DNA of 22,160 nt from IMG/VR virus record IMGVR_UViG_3300036846_000646, positions 1-22,160 of that record; one strand, 5' to 3'. This DNA is from a virus. A program made the translations under genes and the position numbers. Positions within the stretch are counted from its first letter, which is position 1. The number at the start of each line of letters is the position of its first letter. Under the pieces are notes generated by a model. It saw only the letters and a list, made by a program, of their open reading frames with translations, was not told the DNA's origin and made no database searches. Of the stretch, positions 13,645 through 19,861 are shown in pieces.

Positions 13645-14591
13645 GTGACCCACTCGAGGGCGCACAGGTGAGCGCGCAGGGACAGGATCCCTTCAACGTC
13701 GACGTCCAGATCATCGGCCCGCCCGGCCCGATGGGTCCACAAGGCCCCGTCGGACCACAGGGCCCACAGGGCCCACAGGGAATTCAGGGTCCCACCGGGC
13801 CGCAGGGTCCGGGCAGCTCGACCCAGACGATCGTCGGCACCTCACAGAACTTCAAGCCGACCATCACCGGGCTCTACCTCGTCGAGTGCATCGGTGGTGG
13901 CGGCGGCGCCGGCGGCGGTGGGGCGAACACCGGCGTGACGAATCAGACCCCGGGCGGCGCGGGCGGCGGCGGCGGTGGCTATTCGTCCGCCGTGGTCCAG
14001 TTGACGGCGAACGTCAACTACTCGTGCACCATTGGCGCCGGTGGGACCAACGGCAACGGTGGCGCGGCCGCTGGGAACAACAACGGGACCGGGGGCTCTG
14101 TCGGCGGGGTCACCAGTTTCGGTCCCGGCCCGCTCGTCGCAGCCCCTGGGGGCGGGGGCGCCTTCGCGGGGCCGTCCGCCGCCAGCTCCACCATCCCCGC
14201 CGCGGGAGCGTGGGGGGCCAGTAGTCAAGTCCTGCCCTTAGCAGGCCAGCAGTTCATCAACATCAGCGGGGCCGGTGGTATTTCGAACTGGACCAACGGG
14301 TTCGGCGTCGCCGGGAGCGGGCCGCACGGCCGGACGTCGGGCGGCGGTGGCGGTGGCTGTGCCGGGCCGGCCTCTCGCGGTGGGAGTGGCGCCCTCGCCG
14401 GACTCCCCACAGGGCCCAACGGCGGTGGGGGCTTCAACAACGCGCCGGACAACAACGGCACCGCCGGCGGGAGCGGCGCGGCGAACAGCGGGTGTGGTGG
14501 TGGTGGAGGCGGTGGTGGCAACAACGGCGGGGCGGGTGGCGCCGGAGGTGCAGGCGGGTCGGGCTACGTGGTGATAACGGGGCCGCTATGA
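13641..14591 (+). CDS. Collagen-like, polyglycine tail fiber (receptor-binding candidate)
   Basis: 316 aa from a GTG that overlaps the preceding stop. Residues 26-58 are eleven Gly-X-Y triplets (GPPGPMGPQGPVGPQ and on), a trimeric collagen-like stalk. After a short beta segment (TGLYLVECIGGGGG) the remaining 240 residues are dominated by Gly runs interspersed with Asn and Ala, ending GGSGYVVITGPL. This is the glycine-rich domain seen in phage tail fibers and adhesins, where runs of glycine form a polyglycine-II bundle that displays receptor-binding loops. It is likely the host-range determinant. The Gly codons produce very GC-rich repetitive DNA prone to replication slippage. Confidence 0.82.
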   Translation: MSDPLEGAQVSAQGQDPFNVDVQIIGPPGPMGPQGPVGPQGPQGPQGIQGPTGPQGPGSSTQTIVGTSQNFKPTITGLYLVECIGGGGGAGGGGANTGVTNQTPGGAGGGGGGYSSAVVQLTANVNYSCTIGAGGTNGNGGAAAGNNNGTGGSVGGVTSFGPGPLVAAPGGGGAFAGPSAASSTIPAAGAWGASSQVLPLAGQQFINISGAGGISNWTNGFGVAGSGPHGRTSGGGGGGCAGPASRGGSGALAGLPTGPNGGGGFNNAPDNNGTAGGSGAANSGCGGGGGGGGNNGGAGGAGGAGGSGYVVITGPL

Positions 14592-14764
14592 GTGAACCGA
14601 TCGAAGAGCATTACGCCGAGCTCGAAGCCAACACGGTTGTCAACGTGGTCGTCTGCGACGACCCCGAATACGCCGCCGAGATGGGTTGGTACACGCTGGC
14701 CGGGTTGAACCCGGTGCCGTGGATCGGTTGGACCTACGACGGCGGCCAATGGTCAGCGCCCTAG
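14588..14764 (+). CDS. Small tail fiber-associated protein
   Basis: 58 aa; the ATG overlaps the fiber stop (ATGA). The pattern TVVNVVVCDDPEYAAEMGW followed by VPWIGWTYDGGQWSAP resembles the short modules at the end of fibers and in fiber assembly proteins, where V-x-N-V-V-V-x-D and I/V-G-W-x-Y-D-G are conserved. The likely role is fiber assembly or tip decoration. No other function is suggested. Confidence 0.65.
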   Translation: MSEPIEEHYAELEANTVVNVVVCDDPEYAAEMGWYTLAGLNPVPWIGWTYDGGQWSAP

Positions 14765-14768
14765 GGCG

Positions 14769-14870
14769 GTGGACGAGTACGAGCCCGACCCCCACGAGGT
14801 GCTCGTCGGCGCCCTGGTGATCACCGTCGTGATCCTCGCCCTCGTCGTGGCGGCCTTCGCCATCTTCTGA
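14769..14870 (+). CDS. 33-aa membrane microprotein, possible holin/antiholin
   Basis: From a GTG at 14769, five bases after the previous stop, this 33-codon ORF encodes an acidic N-terminus (MDEYEPDPHE) and then one uninterrupted hydrophobic helix (LVGALVITVVILALVVAAF) up to the stop. The orientation is probably N-out because the N-terminus is strongly negative. The TGA overlaps the ATG of the next membrane protein gene (TGATG). Position at the end of the late operon and coupling to a second membrane protein suggest a lysis function; no family is recognised. Confidence 0.6.
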   Translation: MDEYEPDPHEVLVGALVITVVILALVVAAFAIF

Positions 14871-15067
14871 TGAGCCGGGCGCGCCAGCTCGCCGTCCTGA
14901 TCGTGCTCGGCGCCGCGGTCCTGGCCCTCGCCGTCGTGGTCTTCGTGCTGAACCGCGACACGAGCTCGGACGTGCTGGCGGTCATCGCCCTGCTCGGCGG
15001 CATCGCCATCATCGTGAACGTCCTGCCCATCGGGAACCATCGCAACGGGGACAACGGGCGGGCATAA
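14870..15067 (+). CDS. 65-aa two-helix membrane protein, possible holin
   Basis: 65 aa with a basic N-terminus (MSRARQ) and two hydrophobic segments, LAVLIVLGAAVLALAVVVF (about 7-27) and LAVIALLGGIAIIVNVLPIG (about 36-55), separated by the polar NRDTSSD. A short hydrophilic tail follows. The topology agrees with small class II holins. It is coupled to the upstream membrane microprotein and is the last gene before the strong hairpin at 15117. Together with 13037-13282 and 14769-14870 it could form a holin/antiholin set; which one makes the pore cannot be read from sequence. Confidence 0.65.
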   Translation: MSRARQLAVLIVLGAAVLALAVVVFVLNRDTSSDVLAVIALLGGIAIIVNVLPIGNHRNGDNGRA

Positions 15068-15116
15068 TCGGGGCGGACGAGGCATCCTCCGTGCATCTCC
15101 CTGGGTTCCACGTCTC

Positions 15117-15169
15117 GGCGCCGGCGGGCGTTGAGTCGCCTCCAAGCTCCTCTGACGCCCGCCGGCGCC
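15117..15169. terminator. Strong hairpin between late operon and integrase (bidirectional terminator)
   Basis: A perfect 15-bp inverted repeat pairs GGCGCCGGCGGGCGT (15117-15131) with 15155-15169, with a 23-nt loop. It lies between two convergent operons, six bases from the integrase stop. No T-tract follows. The stem is by far the strongest in the window after the coding palindromes. The flanking 15068-15116 carries no gene and is a possible site for part of attP, but no core sequence can be identified. Confidence 0.7.
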
Positions 15170-15174
15170 ACCAA

Positions 15175-16044
15175 CTAGGCGGCGTAGTCGCGCCCACCCA
15201 TGGCTTCGCGGAGCTGGTCGAGCGACGCCCGCCGCAGGTAGATCTGCGTGGTCGCCAGGCTGGCGTGGCCCAGCATTCCCTGGACGATGCGCACGTTGCC
15301 GCAACGGTCCAAAACGTCTGACGCAGCGGTGTGGCGCAGCGCATGGGCGGTGATGCCGTCACCGGGCGCGGTCTTGACCCCGCTTGCGTACAGCAGCTTG
15401 GTCACGATCCGTGCCACGGCGGCCGAGCTGAGTGCCCAGCGCCCCGAGTGCAGGGTGCAGACGAGCGGGCCGGCCGACCAGCCGATCTGGTTCCGGTAGG
15501 CGTCGACGGCTTCGGCGACGGGCGGCGGCACCGGCAGGACCCGTTCGCCGCCGCCCTTGCCGCGCACCAAGAGGGTGGCCGCGGCCGGGTCGTAGTCGGC
15601 GAGCTCGGCCCGGGCCACCTCGCAACAGCGCAGGCCCATCTGCACCATGAGCACCACGATGAGGCGATCGCGGGCGCGGGTGGCGACGCTCAGCACCCGC
15701 GCCACGTCGGACGCCGGCCGCGCCCTCGGCACCCGTCCCGGCTCGCGCACCTTGGGCAGGTGAGCGCTCGGGTCCTCGCTGAGCATGCCCTCCTCGAGCG
15801 CCCAGCGGCACAGGCAGACCAGTGTGGAGCGGTAGAGCCGCCGGGTGGCCGGGCTCAACTGGCCGATGCGCCGGCCCCAGGCCCGCACGGCCGTCCGGTC
15901 GAGGTCGGCGACGGGCAGGTCACCGCAGTGCTCGAGAAGCCCGGCGAGGCGGTACTCGAGGATCCGGGCCGTACGTGGGGTGATCTCGCCACCGAGCACC
16001 CGCTCTCGGAGCCACCGCTTCGTCGCTCCCCGTAGTGTCTCCAT
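15175..16044 (-). CDS. int: Tyrosine recombinase (phage integrase)
   Basis: 289 aa. It catalyses site-specific integration and excision through a 3'-phosphotyrosine intermediate. All catalytic positions are visible: Arg139 (GLRCCEVAR), Lys163 (RGKGGGERVLPVP), His234-x-x-Arg237 (HALRHTAASD), His260 (MLGHASLATTQIY) and nucleophile Tyr269. Residues 1-100 form a SAM-like core-binding domain (LGGEITPRTARILEYRLAGL). No N-terminal arm-binding domain is evident, so size and layout are close to XerC/D. The ATG at 16044 has AAGGGGGG upstream on the minus strand. It faces the late operon and is downstream of the repressor and HNH genes. Confidence 0.95.
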   Translation of the reverse strand: METLRGATKRWLRERVLGGEITPRTARILEYRLAGLLEHCGDLPVADLDRTAVRAWGRRIGQLSPATRRLYRSTLVCLCRWALEEGMLSEDPSAHLPKVREPGRVPRARPASDVARVLSVATRARDRLIVVLMVQMGLRCCEVARAELADYDPAAATLLVRGKGGGERVLPVPPPVAEAVDAYRNQIGWSAGPLVCTLHSGRWALSSAAVARIVTKLLYASGVKTAPGDGITAHALRHTAASDVLDRCGNVRIVQGMLGHASLATTQIYLRRASLDQLREAMGGRDYAA

Positions 16045-16125
16045 GGCCCCGCCCCCCTTAGAACGTCTTTTTGGAGCGCTTTCTAGCCAGACAACTGGGC
16101 GGCATCTTGGGCACGAACCGTGGTT

Positions 16126-16163
16126 TGTGCGGTCGTTGTGCGGTCGTTGTGCGGTCGTTGTGC
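16126..16163. repeat. 11-bp tandem repeat TGTGCGGTCGT, about 3.5 copies
   Basis: TGTGCGGTCGT occurs at 16126-16136, 16137-16147 and 16148-16158, followed by TGTGC. It occupies the 120-nt space between the double-HNH stop (16165) and the integrase start (16044), and is thus upstream of integrase on the minus strand. One repeat per helical turn places the copies on one face of the DNA, as expected for a binding array. Integrase arm sites or an integrase operator are possible. The rest of 16045-16125 shows no gene or clear promoter. Confidence 0.8.
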
Positions 16164-16164
16164 T

Positions 16165-16839
16165 TCATCCCGACTTCTCCCCAGGTAGACGCCGACCCTT
16201 CGCCGAATTGCAGCGACGGTGAGCGGCCTGGACGTTCCCCGGCTCATCGGTCCCGCCTCGGCGAACCGGGATGATGTGGTCGATACAAGCCGACTCCGGG
16301 TGTGGGTTCTTGAGCATCATGTCGATCAGCTCGCCGCAGAGCTGGCAAGTGAAGTCGTCGCGGTCGAAGATATCGAGACGGCGGTAGAGCGCCGCATGTC
16401 CGGTCCAGAGTCGAGCTCTCCGCTCCTCTTGGTACGAGCGGCTGAGGAGGTTTCTACAGGTCCGGCACTGGCGCTGCATGGTCTCGCGGTTCGTGACGTA
16501 GAGATTGTCGCCCTCTAAGGGATGACCTCGCTTGCAGTGTGTCTGGTTGGCCCGGCGACCCCGTCGCATGTTCTCCTGTCGGCTCACCGCCTCCAGGTGG
16601 GTGGGATTGACGCAGTGACGGACTGAGCACAGATGGTCGATCTCGAGTCCCTCGGGGATCGGTCCGACCAGGAGTTCGTAGGCGATCCGATGGGCGCCGA
16701 CCGTCGTGCGCTGGCCACGTTCGCCTATGGCGCTCAGGATCCCGTAACCACTCGGGTTGCGGGCGCCCGTCCATAGCCAGCAATCGGAAGTGACCTTCAC
16801 CTTGGGCCAGAACTTCTCGGCCAGGGACTTGGCCGTCAT
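16165..16839 (-). CDS. Double-domain HNH endonuclease (HNH_3 plus classical HNH)
   Basis: A 224-aa free-standing homing-type nuclease with two separate HNH modules. Residues 1 to about 100 match the HNH_3 layout: W-x-W-T-GARNPSGYG, AHRIAYELLVGPIPEGLEID, then HLCSVRHCVNPTHLEAVSRQ, followed by the zinc element CKRGHPLEGDNLY and CRTC. Residues about 150-220 form a second, classical HNH: DDFTCQLCGE, CIDHIIPVRRGGTDEPGNVQ, and HRRCNSAKG. Such genes normally cut a specific site in related phages and spread themselves. The ATG overlaps the repressor stop (ATGA), so it is co-expressed with the repressor, an unusual placement for a homing gene. Confidence 0.88.
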   Translation of the reverse strand: MTAKSLAEKFWPKVKVTSDCWLWTGARNPSGYGILSAIGERGQRTTVGAHRIAYELLVGPIPEGLEIDHLCSVRHCVNPTHLEAVSRQENMRRGRRANQTHCKRGHPLEGDNLYVTNRETMQRQCRTCRNLLSRSYQEERRARLWTGHAALYRRLDIFDRDDFTCQLCGELIDMMLKNPHPESACIDHIIPVRRGGTDEPGNVQAAHRRCNSAKGRRLPGEKSG

Positions 16840-17114
16840 GCCGCCGCCATATGCCTATCCTCATGGCGTGACCGACCGTTCGCTGTCCATTTGGTAGATA
16901 GCGGCTCCAGCCATTCGAGCGGGACTTCGGTGCGCATGGCCCACAGGCGCAGAACGGCCCGGGGCGGCACTTTGCGCCCGGCCTCGTACGCGTTGAGCGA
17001 ATTGCGGTGGATGCCGAGGTAGTCGCACATCACCGCGGTGGGGATGCCGGCGGCCTTGCGGGACTTGGCCATGCGGTCGCCCACGGTCCACACCGGAATG
17101 GTCAGTTCGGACAT
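16836..17114 (-). CDS. XRE-family repressor (Cro/CI-type HTH)
   Basis: 92 aa. A helix-turn-helix of the lambda Cro/CI type occupies about residues 12-55: VGDRMAKSRKAAGIPTAVMC, then DYLGIHRNSLNAYEAGRKVP with the recognition helix NSLNAYE. The tail (LRLWAMRTEVPLEWLE) is typical of actinophage immunity repressors of this size. It is transcribed leftward, divergent from the HTH gene at 17192, and is the best candidate for the lysogeny repressor. The ATG at 17114 follows a TGCATAA-N4-GTGC motif by two bases, so the transcript is probably leaderless. A much longer upstream ORF extension lacks coding character and is ignored. Confidence 0.82.
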   Translation of the reverse strand: MSELTIPVWTVGDRMAKSRKAAGIPTAVMCDYLGIHRNSLNAYEAGRKVPPRAVLRLWAMRTEVPLEWLEPLSTKWTANGRSRHEDRHMAAA

Positions 17115-17191
17115 ACGCACAAGCTTATGCACACCCTGTGGATATCGCAAGACCGCTTGCGCTATTTGTGCTTTTGCATAAAACTGTGCCG
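17115..17191. promoter_or_regulatory. Divergent genetic switch: mirrored promoters and operator palindrome
   Basis: The 77-nt region between divergent repressor and HTH genes is mirror-symmetric. The palindrome CGCAAG-ACCG-CTTGCG (17146-17161) places CTTGCG as a -35-like element on each strand. TGCATAAGCTTGTGC (minus strand, 17131-17117) and TGCATAAAACTGTGC (plus strand, 17175-17189) match at 12 of 15 bases. Each contains a CATAA(G/A) -10-like hexamer 15-16 bp from its -35 and ends two bases before an ATG. Both transcripts would begin at or near the start codon. The repeats are natural operator candidates for the repressor and its opponent. Functional assignment is inference. Confidence 0.6.
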
Positions 17192-17371
17192 ATGCCCGCG
17201 ACACAACTGCTGACCACGCGCCAGGTCGCCAAGCGCCTGGGCGTCGATCAGTCGACAGTGTGGCGCCTCGTCGAGCGGGGCCGACTCGAGCCGGCGGTGC
17301 GCCTCGACAACCGTCAGATGCTCTTTGAGCCCGGCGCCGTCGAGGATTTGCGGCGGGAACGGACCTCGTGA
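17192..17371 (+). CDS. MerR/excisionase-type HTH protein (Cro or Xis candidate)
   Basis: 59 aa with one winged-helix HTH: LTTRQVAKRLGVDQSTVWRL followed by VERGRLEPAVRLDNRQMLFE and PGAVEDLRRERT. This is the helix_turn_helix_17/excisionase layout (T-x-x-x-V-A-x-x-L-G-V, W/V-x-x-x-x-x-G-x-L-x-x-x-R). Proteins of this type act as recombination directionality factors or early regulators in actinophages. It is the first rightward gene from the switch, so an excisionase/Cro-like lytic role fits. The ATG at 17192 lies two bases after the -10-containing motif, suggesting leaderless translation. A longer ORF from 17138 would run through the promoter and is rejected. Confidence 0.8.
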   Translation: MPATQLLTTRQVAKRLGVDQSTVWRLVERGRLEPAVRLDNRQMLFEPGAVEDLRRERTS

Positions 17372-17391
17372 GCCTGGGGGACGAGGGGTGA

Positions 17392-17892
17392 GTGCGCAAA
17401 AAACGAACCAGCCAAAAGAGTGCGCTTCTCGAAGATTGCGTGGACACCCTTCGGTTACTGAACTTCAACGACTTCACATACCCAGAGTTCTGCCGGCTTC
17501 CAGAGCTGCCAGAGCGCTACGTGATTCGGAACTATCCGCACGGTTCGATCTACGGCACTCGAGGCAAAAAGGAAGCGCTGATTGTTGTTCACGGTTTGTG
17601 TCCGCCATTCGTCCAGGACGGGGACGGCTGGACCCGGATCGTGATAGAGGCCAAGTGGCAGGAAGTTTCGGGGTCTGTCGATGAGAAGATTCCTTTCGTC
17701 TGGGCGTCCTCTCTGGAATCGCATATTCCGAATTGGATCCTGCTGATGGACGGCCACCATTGGCGGGTTGGTCGAGGCAAGGCAGTAGTCCAATGGGCCC
17801 AACGTCAATCTGCGAGCGAGGGCCGAACGTGGCATGCCATGAATCGGCGGGACTTCCTGTTGAGTGCCAAGGAGTGGTGGGGTGGCCCATAG
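17392..17892 (+). CDS. PD-(D/E)XK-like nuclease, paired with Dam methyltransferase
   Basis: 166 aa from GTG 17392 with GAGGGG just upstream. The core IVIEAKWQEVSGSVDEKIPF (about residues 83-102) contains E-x-K in the PD-(D/E)XK arrangement. The S-G-S-V-D-E-K-x-P continuation is typical of a phage and prophage PD-(D/E)XK family. NWILLMDGHHWRVGRGK (about 114-130) forms the following strand and turn. The preceding acidic position is uncertain. The N-terminal 45 residues are basic then helical. It overlaps the methyltransferase gene by 11 nt. GC falls to about 52-60% in lines sampled by hand here, against about 77% in one capsid-gene line. A restriction-modification pair, or a DNA-processing nuclease, are the two readings. 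Confidence 0.7.
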   Translation: MRKKRTSQKSALLEDCVDTLRLLNFNDFTYPEFCRLPELPERYVIRNYPHGSIYGTRGKKEALIVVHGLCPPFVQDGDGWTRIVIEAKWQEVSGSVDEKIPFVWASSLESHIPNWILLMDGHHWRVGRGKAVVQWAQRQSASEGRTWHAMNRRDFLLSAKEWWGGP

Positions 17893-18829
17893 CAACGGGA
17901 ATCTGCCCGTGCTTCCACCGGCGCCTGGCCCAGGCGAGTCGCGCCAAGTCGTGGTGGCGAGCCAGGCCATGGAGATAGAACGCCAGGTAGCCGCGCAGCT
18001 CGACACTGTTCACGAGGTGGATATGGCGCTGGCATGGCTGGATGGTGCCCGCGCTCTGACCGCCTATCTACGTGACAGGGAGGCTCGAGGGCCGATGCAC
18101 GGTGCCCAGCGCCGCCTGGAAGCCCGGATCGGACAGTTGCTGGGTAAGGCGTCGATGGGGCCCCAAGAGTCTTCTGTCATGACAGAAGACTTGGACAGAA
18201 ATGAACGGCATGAATTCCGGCTAATGCGCCTCGCTCTGGACGGTCGTTTCGACGGCGAAGACTGGTGGGTAAGTCGGCGGGCGATGCTCAGGGCGATTAA
18301 GAATCCGGGAAGCGCCAACGTCACCCGCCATCTGGAACTCACTGGTGAGATCGAGTGGTACACACCCCGTCAATATCTCGATGCGGCGATCGAGGTGATG
18401 GGAGCTATCGAACTGGACCCCGCGTCGTCGGATCGGGCGCAGCAGCACGTGCGGGCCGAGGATTATTTCACTCTCGACAACGACGGATTAACTCAGGCGT
18501 GGCACGGCCGGGTGTTTCTCAATCCGCCCTATCGAATGCCCGACATCAAGAACTTCGTGTTCAAGCTCGCTAAGGCATATGAAACCGGCGAGATTGAAGA
18601 AGGCATTCTGCTCACGAACAGCGCCACGGACACGGAGTGGTTCCACCGGGCCATGACTATGACTTCGGCGCTTTGTTTTACCCGGGGCCGCATCAAGTTT
18701 CTGGAAGCCGGCGAAGAAGAACTGATCGAGCGGCGGACGCCAACCCACGGGCAAGCGTTCTTCTACTTCGGACCGCATAGCCGAAAGTTCCGTTCAGTAT
18801 TTCGGCGTTTCGGAGGTTTCGCCCCATGA
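17882..18829 (+). CDS. Phage Dam-type DNA N6-adenine methyltransferase with helical N-domain
   Basis: 315 aa from GTG 17882, with AAGGAG (17868-17873) eight bases upstream. Residues about 20-90 are a helical module (VDMALAWLDGARALTAYLRD, RRLEARIGQLLG) like those fused to phage adenine methyltransferases and ParB-like proteins. The catalytic domain (about 155-300) follows the phage Dam family: EWYTPRQYLDAAIEVMG, IELDPASSD, then the NPPY motif at about 214-217 (VFLNPPYRMP), and HGQAFFYFGP at the end. It transfers a methyl group from SAM to adenine N6; the target cannot be read. It could protect DNA against the adjacent nuclease or host restriction. A 24-bp perfect palindrome lies within the gene. 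Confidence 0.88.
   Translation: MAHSNGNLPVLPPAPGPGESRQVVVASQAMEIERQVAAQLDTVHEVDMALAWLDGARALTAYLRDREARGPMHGAQRRLEARIGQLLGKASMGPQESSVMTEDLDRNERHEFRLMRLALDGRFDGEDWWVSRRAMLRAIKNPGSANVTRHLELTGEIEWYTPRQYLDAAIEVMGAIELDPASSDRAQQHVRAEDYFTLDNDGLTQAWHGRVFLNPPYRMPDIKNFVFKLAKAYETGEIEEGILLTNSATDTEWFHRAMTMTSALCFTRGRIKFLEAGEEELIERRTPTHGQAFFYFGPHSRKFRSVFRRFGGFAP
18168..18191. repeat. 24-bp perfect palindrome inside the Dam gene
   Basis: AGTCTTCTGTCA at 18168-18179 is followed with no spacer by its exact reverse complement at 18180-18191. It lies in the linker between the helical module and the catalytic domain. A perfect 24-bp palindrome is expected about once per 17 million random bases. TGTCA/TGACA half-sites at its centre suggest a dimeric protein target. 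A second partial half (GACAGAA) follows at 18194. Confidence 0.9.
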
Positions 18830-18936
18830 GCATTTACGTCGTGGATGCCGTGTTCGGTGGTTTCGCTCTCGGTGTCTTTTACTCATTGCTCGTCTGGCAC
18901 TACTTCGGCCCTGACCGAGAACGGAGAAGACATTGA
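18826..18936 (+). CDS. 36-aa single-pass membrane microprotein
   Basis: The ATG overlaps the Dam stop (ATGA), and the TGA overlaps the TTG of the next gene. The peptide has a hydrophobic stretch (IYVVDAVFGGFALGVFYSLL) followed by WHYFGPDRERRRH. The strongly basic C-terminus predicts one transmembrane helix with a cytoplasmic tail. Codon use is less GC3-biased than in the structural genes, like the two genes before it. No family is recognised. Its position in the nuclease-methyltransferase module makes a superinfection or defence-related role possible but unproven. Confidence 0.6.
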   Translation: MSIYVVDAVFGGFALGVFYSLLVWHYFGPDRERRRH

Positions 18937-19700
18937 CCGAGGTCATCACCCCCGCCGGCGAGATCGTCGCCGTCCCGGCCACCCGCCCCGACTTACTTTC
19001 TGCCGCCCCCGTCGCCGACGCCGTCGCCCTGCAGAAGGCTTTCCACGACCTTTCGGCCGCCCTGCTCGACAAGAGCGACTACCAGCGCATCGGCGGCAAG
19101 GAGTACAAGACCAAGAGCGCCTGGCGCAAGCTGGCCGCCGCCTTCAACGTGTCCGACGAGATCGTCGAGAAGGTCTACGACCGCGACCCCGAATCCGGCC
19201 GCATCATCCGCGCCGAGTTCACCGTCCGCGCCACCGCACCGAACGGACGATCGACGGTCGGGGTCGGGCTGGCGTCGGTCTTCGAGCGCCACTTTTCCAA
19301 CCCCGAACACGACCTGCCGGCCACCGCCCACACCCGGGCGAAGTCGAGGGCGTTCTCGGACCTGTTCGGGCTGGGCGAGGTCTCGGCCGAGGAGATGGAC
19401 GACCAGCCGGTGACGTCGGGCATCGGGCGTAAGCGGTCCTCGCCGCCGCGTCGGCGGGACACGGGCGACGAGAACCACGGCGAGGGTAGTGGCGATGCCG
19501 GGCTGGCCAAAGGCGTCGTCGAGCTCGAGGCGCGTCTCATGGACCTGGACCCGCCGTATCGCACCGCCTTCAAGGACTGGCGTCGCGCCGCCAACATGGA
19601 ATGGCCGCCCGCAACGCTGCGCGATTTCGCCGCCATGGCGGCCAGGATCGGCCAGCTCGAAGAAGAAGCCGCATTGGACGCCGACACCTACGACGGATGA
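18933..19700 (+). CDS. Rad52/Erf-type single-strand annealing protein candidate
   Basis: 255 aa from TTG 18933, with GGAGAAG shortly upstream. The core, about residues 38-160, has LLDKSDYQRIGGKEYKTKSA followed by WRKLAAAFNVSDEIVE, then RAEFTVRATAPNGRSTVGVG, and the conserved ending TAHTRAKSRAFSDLFGLGEV. The K-S-A-W-R-K-L, A-P-N-G-R and T-R-A-K-x-R-A-x-x-D-L elements are those of a widespread phage/prophage group related to Rad52/Erf annealing proteins. It would promote recombination or circularisation of incoming DNA. The 80-residue C-terminus after an Arg/Asp/Gly linker is a separate helical domain, possibly contacting a partner. High-GC codon use resumes here. Confidence 0.72.
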   Translation: MTEVITPAGEIVAVPATRPDLLSAAPVADAVALQKAFHDLSAALLDKSDYQRIGGKEYKTKSAWRKLAAAFNVSDEIVEKVYDRDPESGRIIRAEFTVRATAPNGRSTVGVGLASVFERHFSNPEHDLPATAHTRAKSRAFSDLFGLGEVSAEEMDDQPVTSGIGRKRSSPPRRRDTGDENHGEGSGDAGLAKGVVELEARLMDLDPPYRTAFKDWRRAANMEWPPATLRDFAAMAARIGQLEEEAALDADTYDG

Positions 19701-19861
19701 TCTGTCCGGTCTGCCACAGCGAGTTGGACCTGGCCCTGGTCAACATGACCGGCACCCCCGACATCGTCGCCACTGTCAGACAGGCGTGGCAGGACGCCGA
19801 GGAGGCGGCTTTGCTGCGCGAGGCCCAGCGGGGTGAGAACCAGGACGACGCGGGCTGGTGA
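19697..19861 (+). CDS. Small CxxC protein of unknown function
   Basis: 54 aa; ATGA overlap with the previous stop and GTGA overlap with the next start. It begins MICPVCHSELDLAL, a single CxxC that would need a partner to bind zinc, followed by an amphipathic, acidic helix (VRQAWQDAEEAALLREAQRG). Tight coupling to the annealing protein and replication protein genes suggests a replication or recombination accessory. No family is recognised. Confidence 0.6.
   Translation: MICPVCHSELDLALVNMTGTPDIVATVRQAWQDAEEAALLREAQRGENQDDAGW

Noticed and set aside
15331-16035. Plus-strand 234-aa ORF opposite integrase
   Set aside because: Integrase catalytic residues are all present on the minus strand. The opposite frame is low complexity.
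15068-16164. Exact attP core
   Set aside because: The two intergenic pieces beside integrase contain repeats but no recognisable core. It cannot be located without a host genome.
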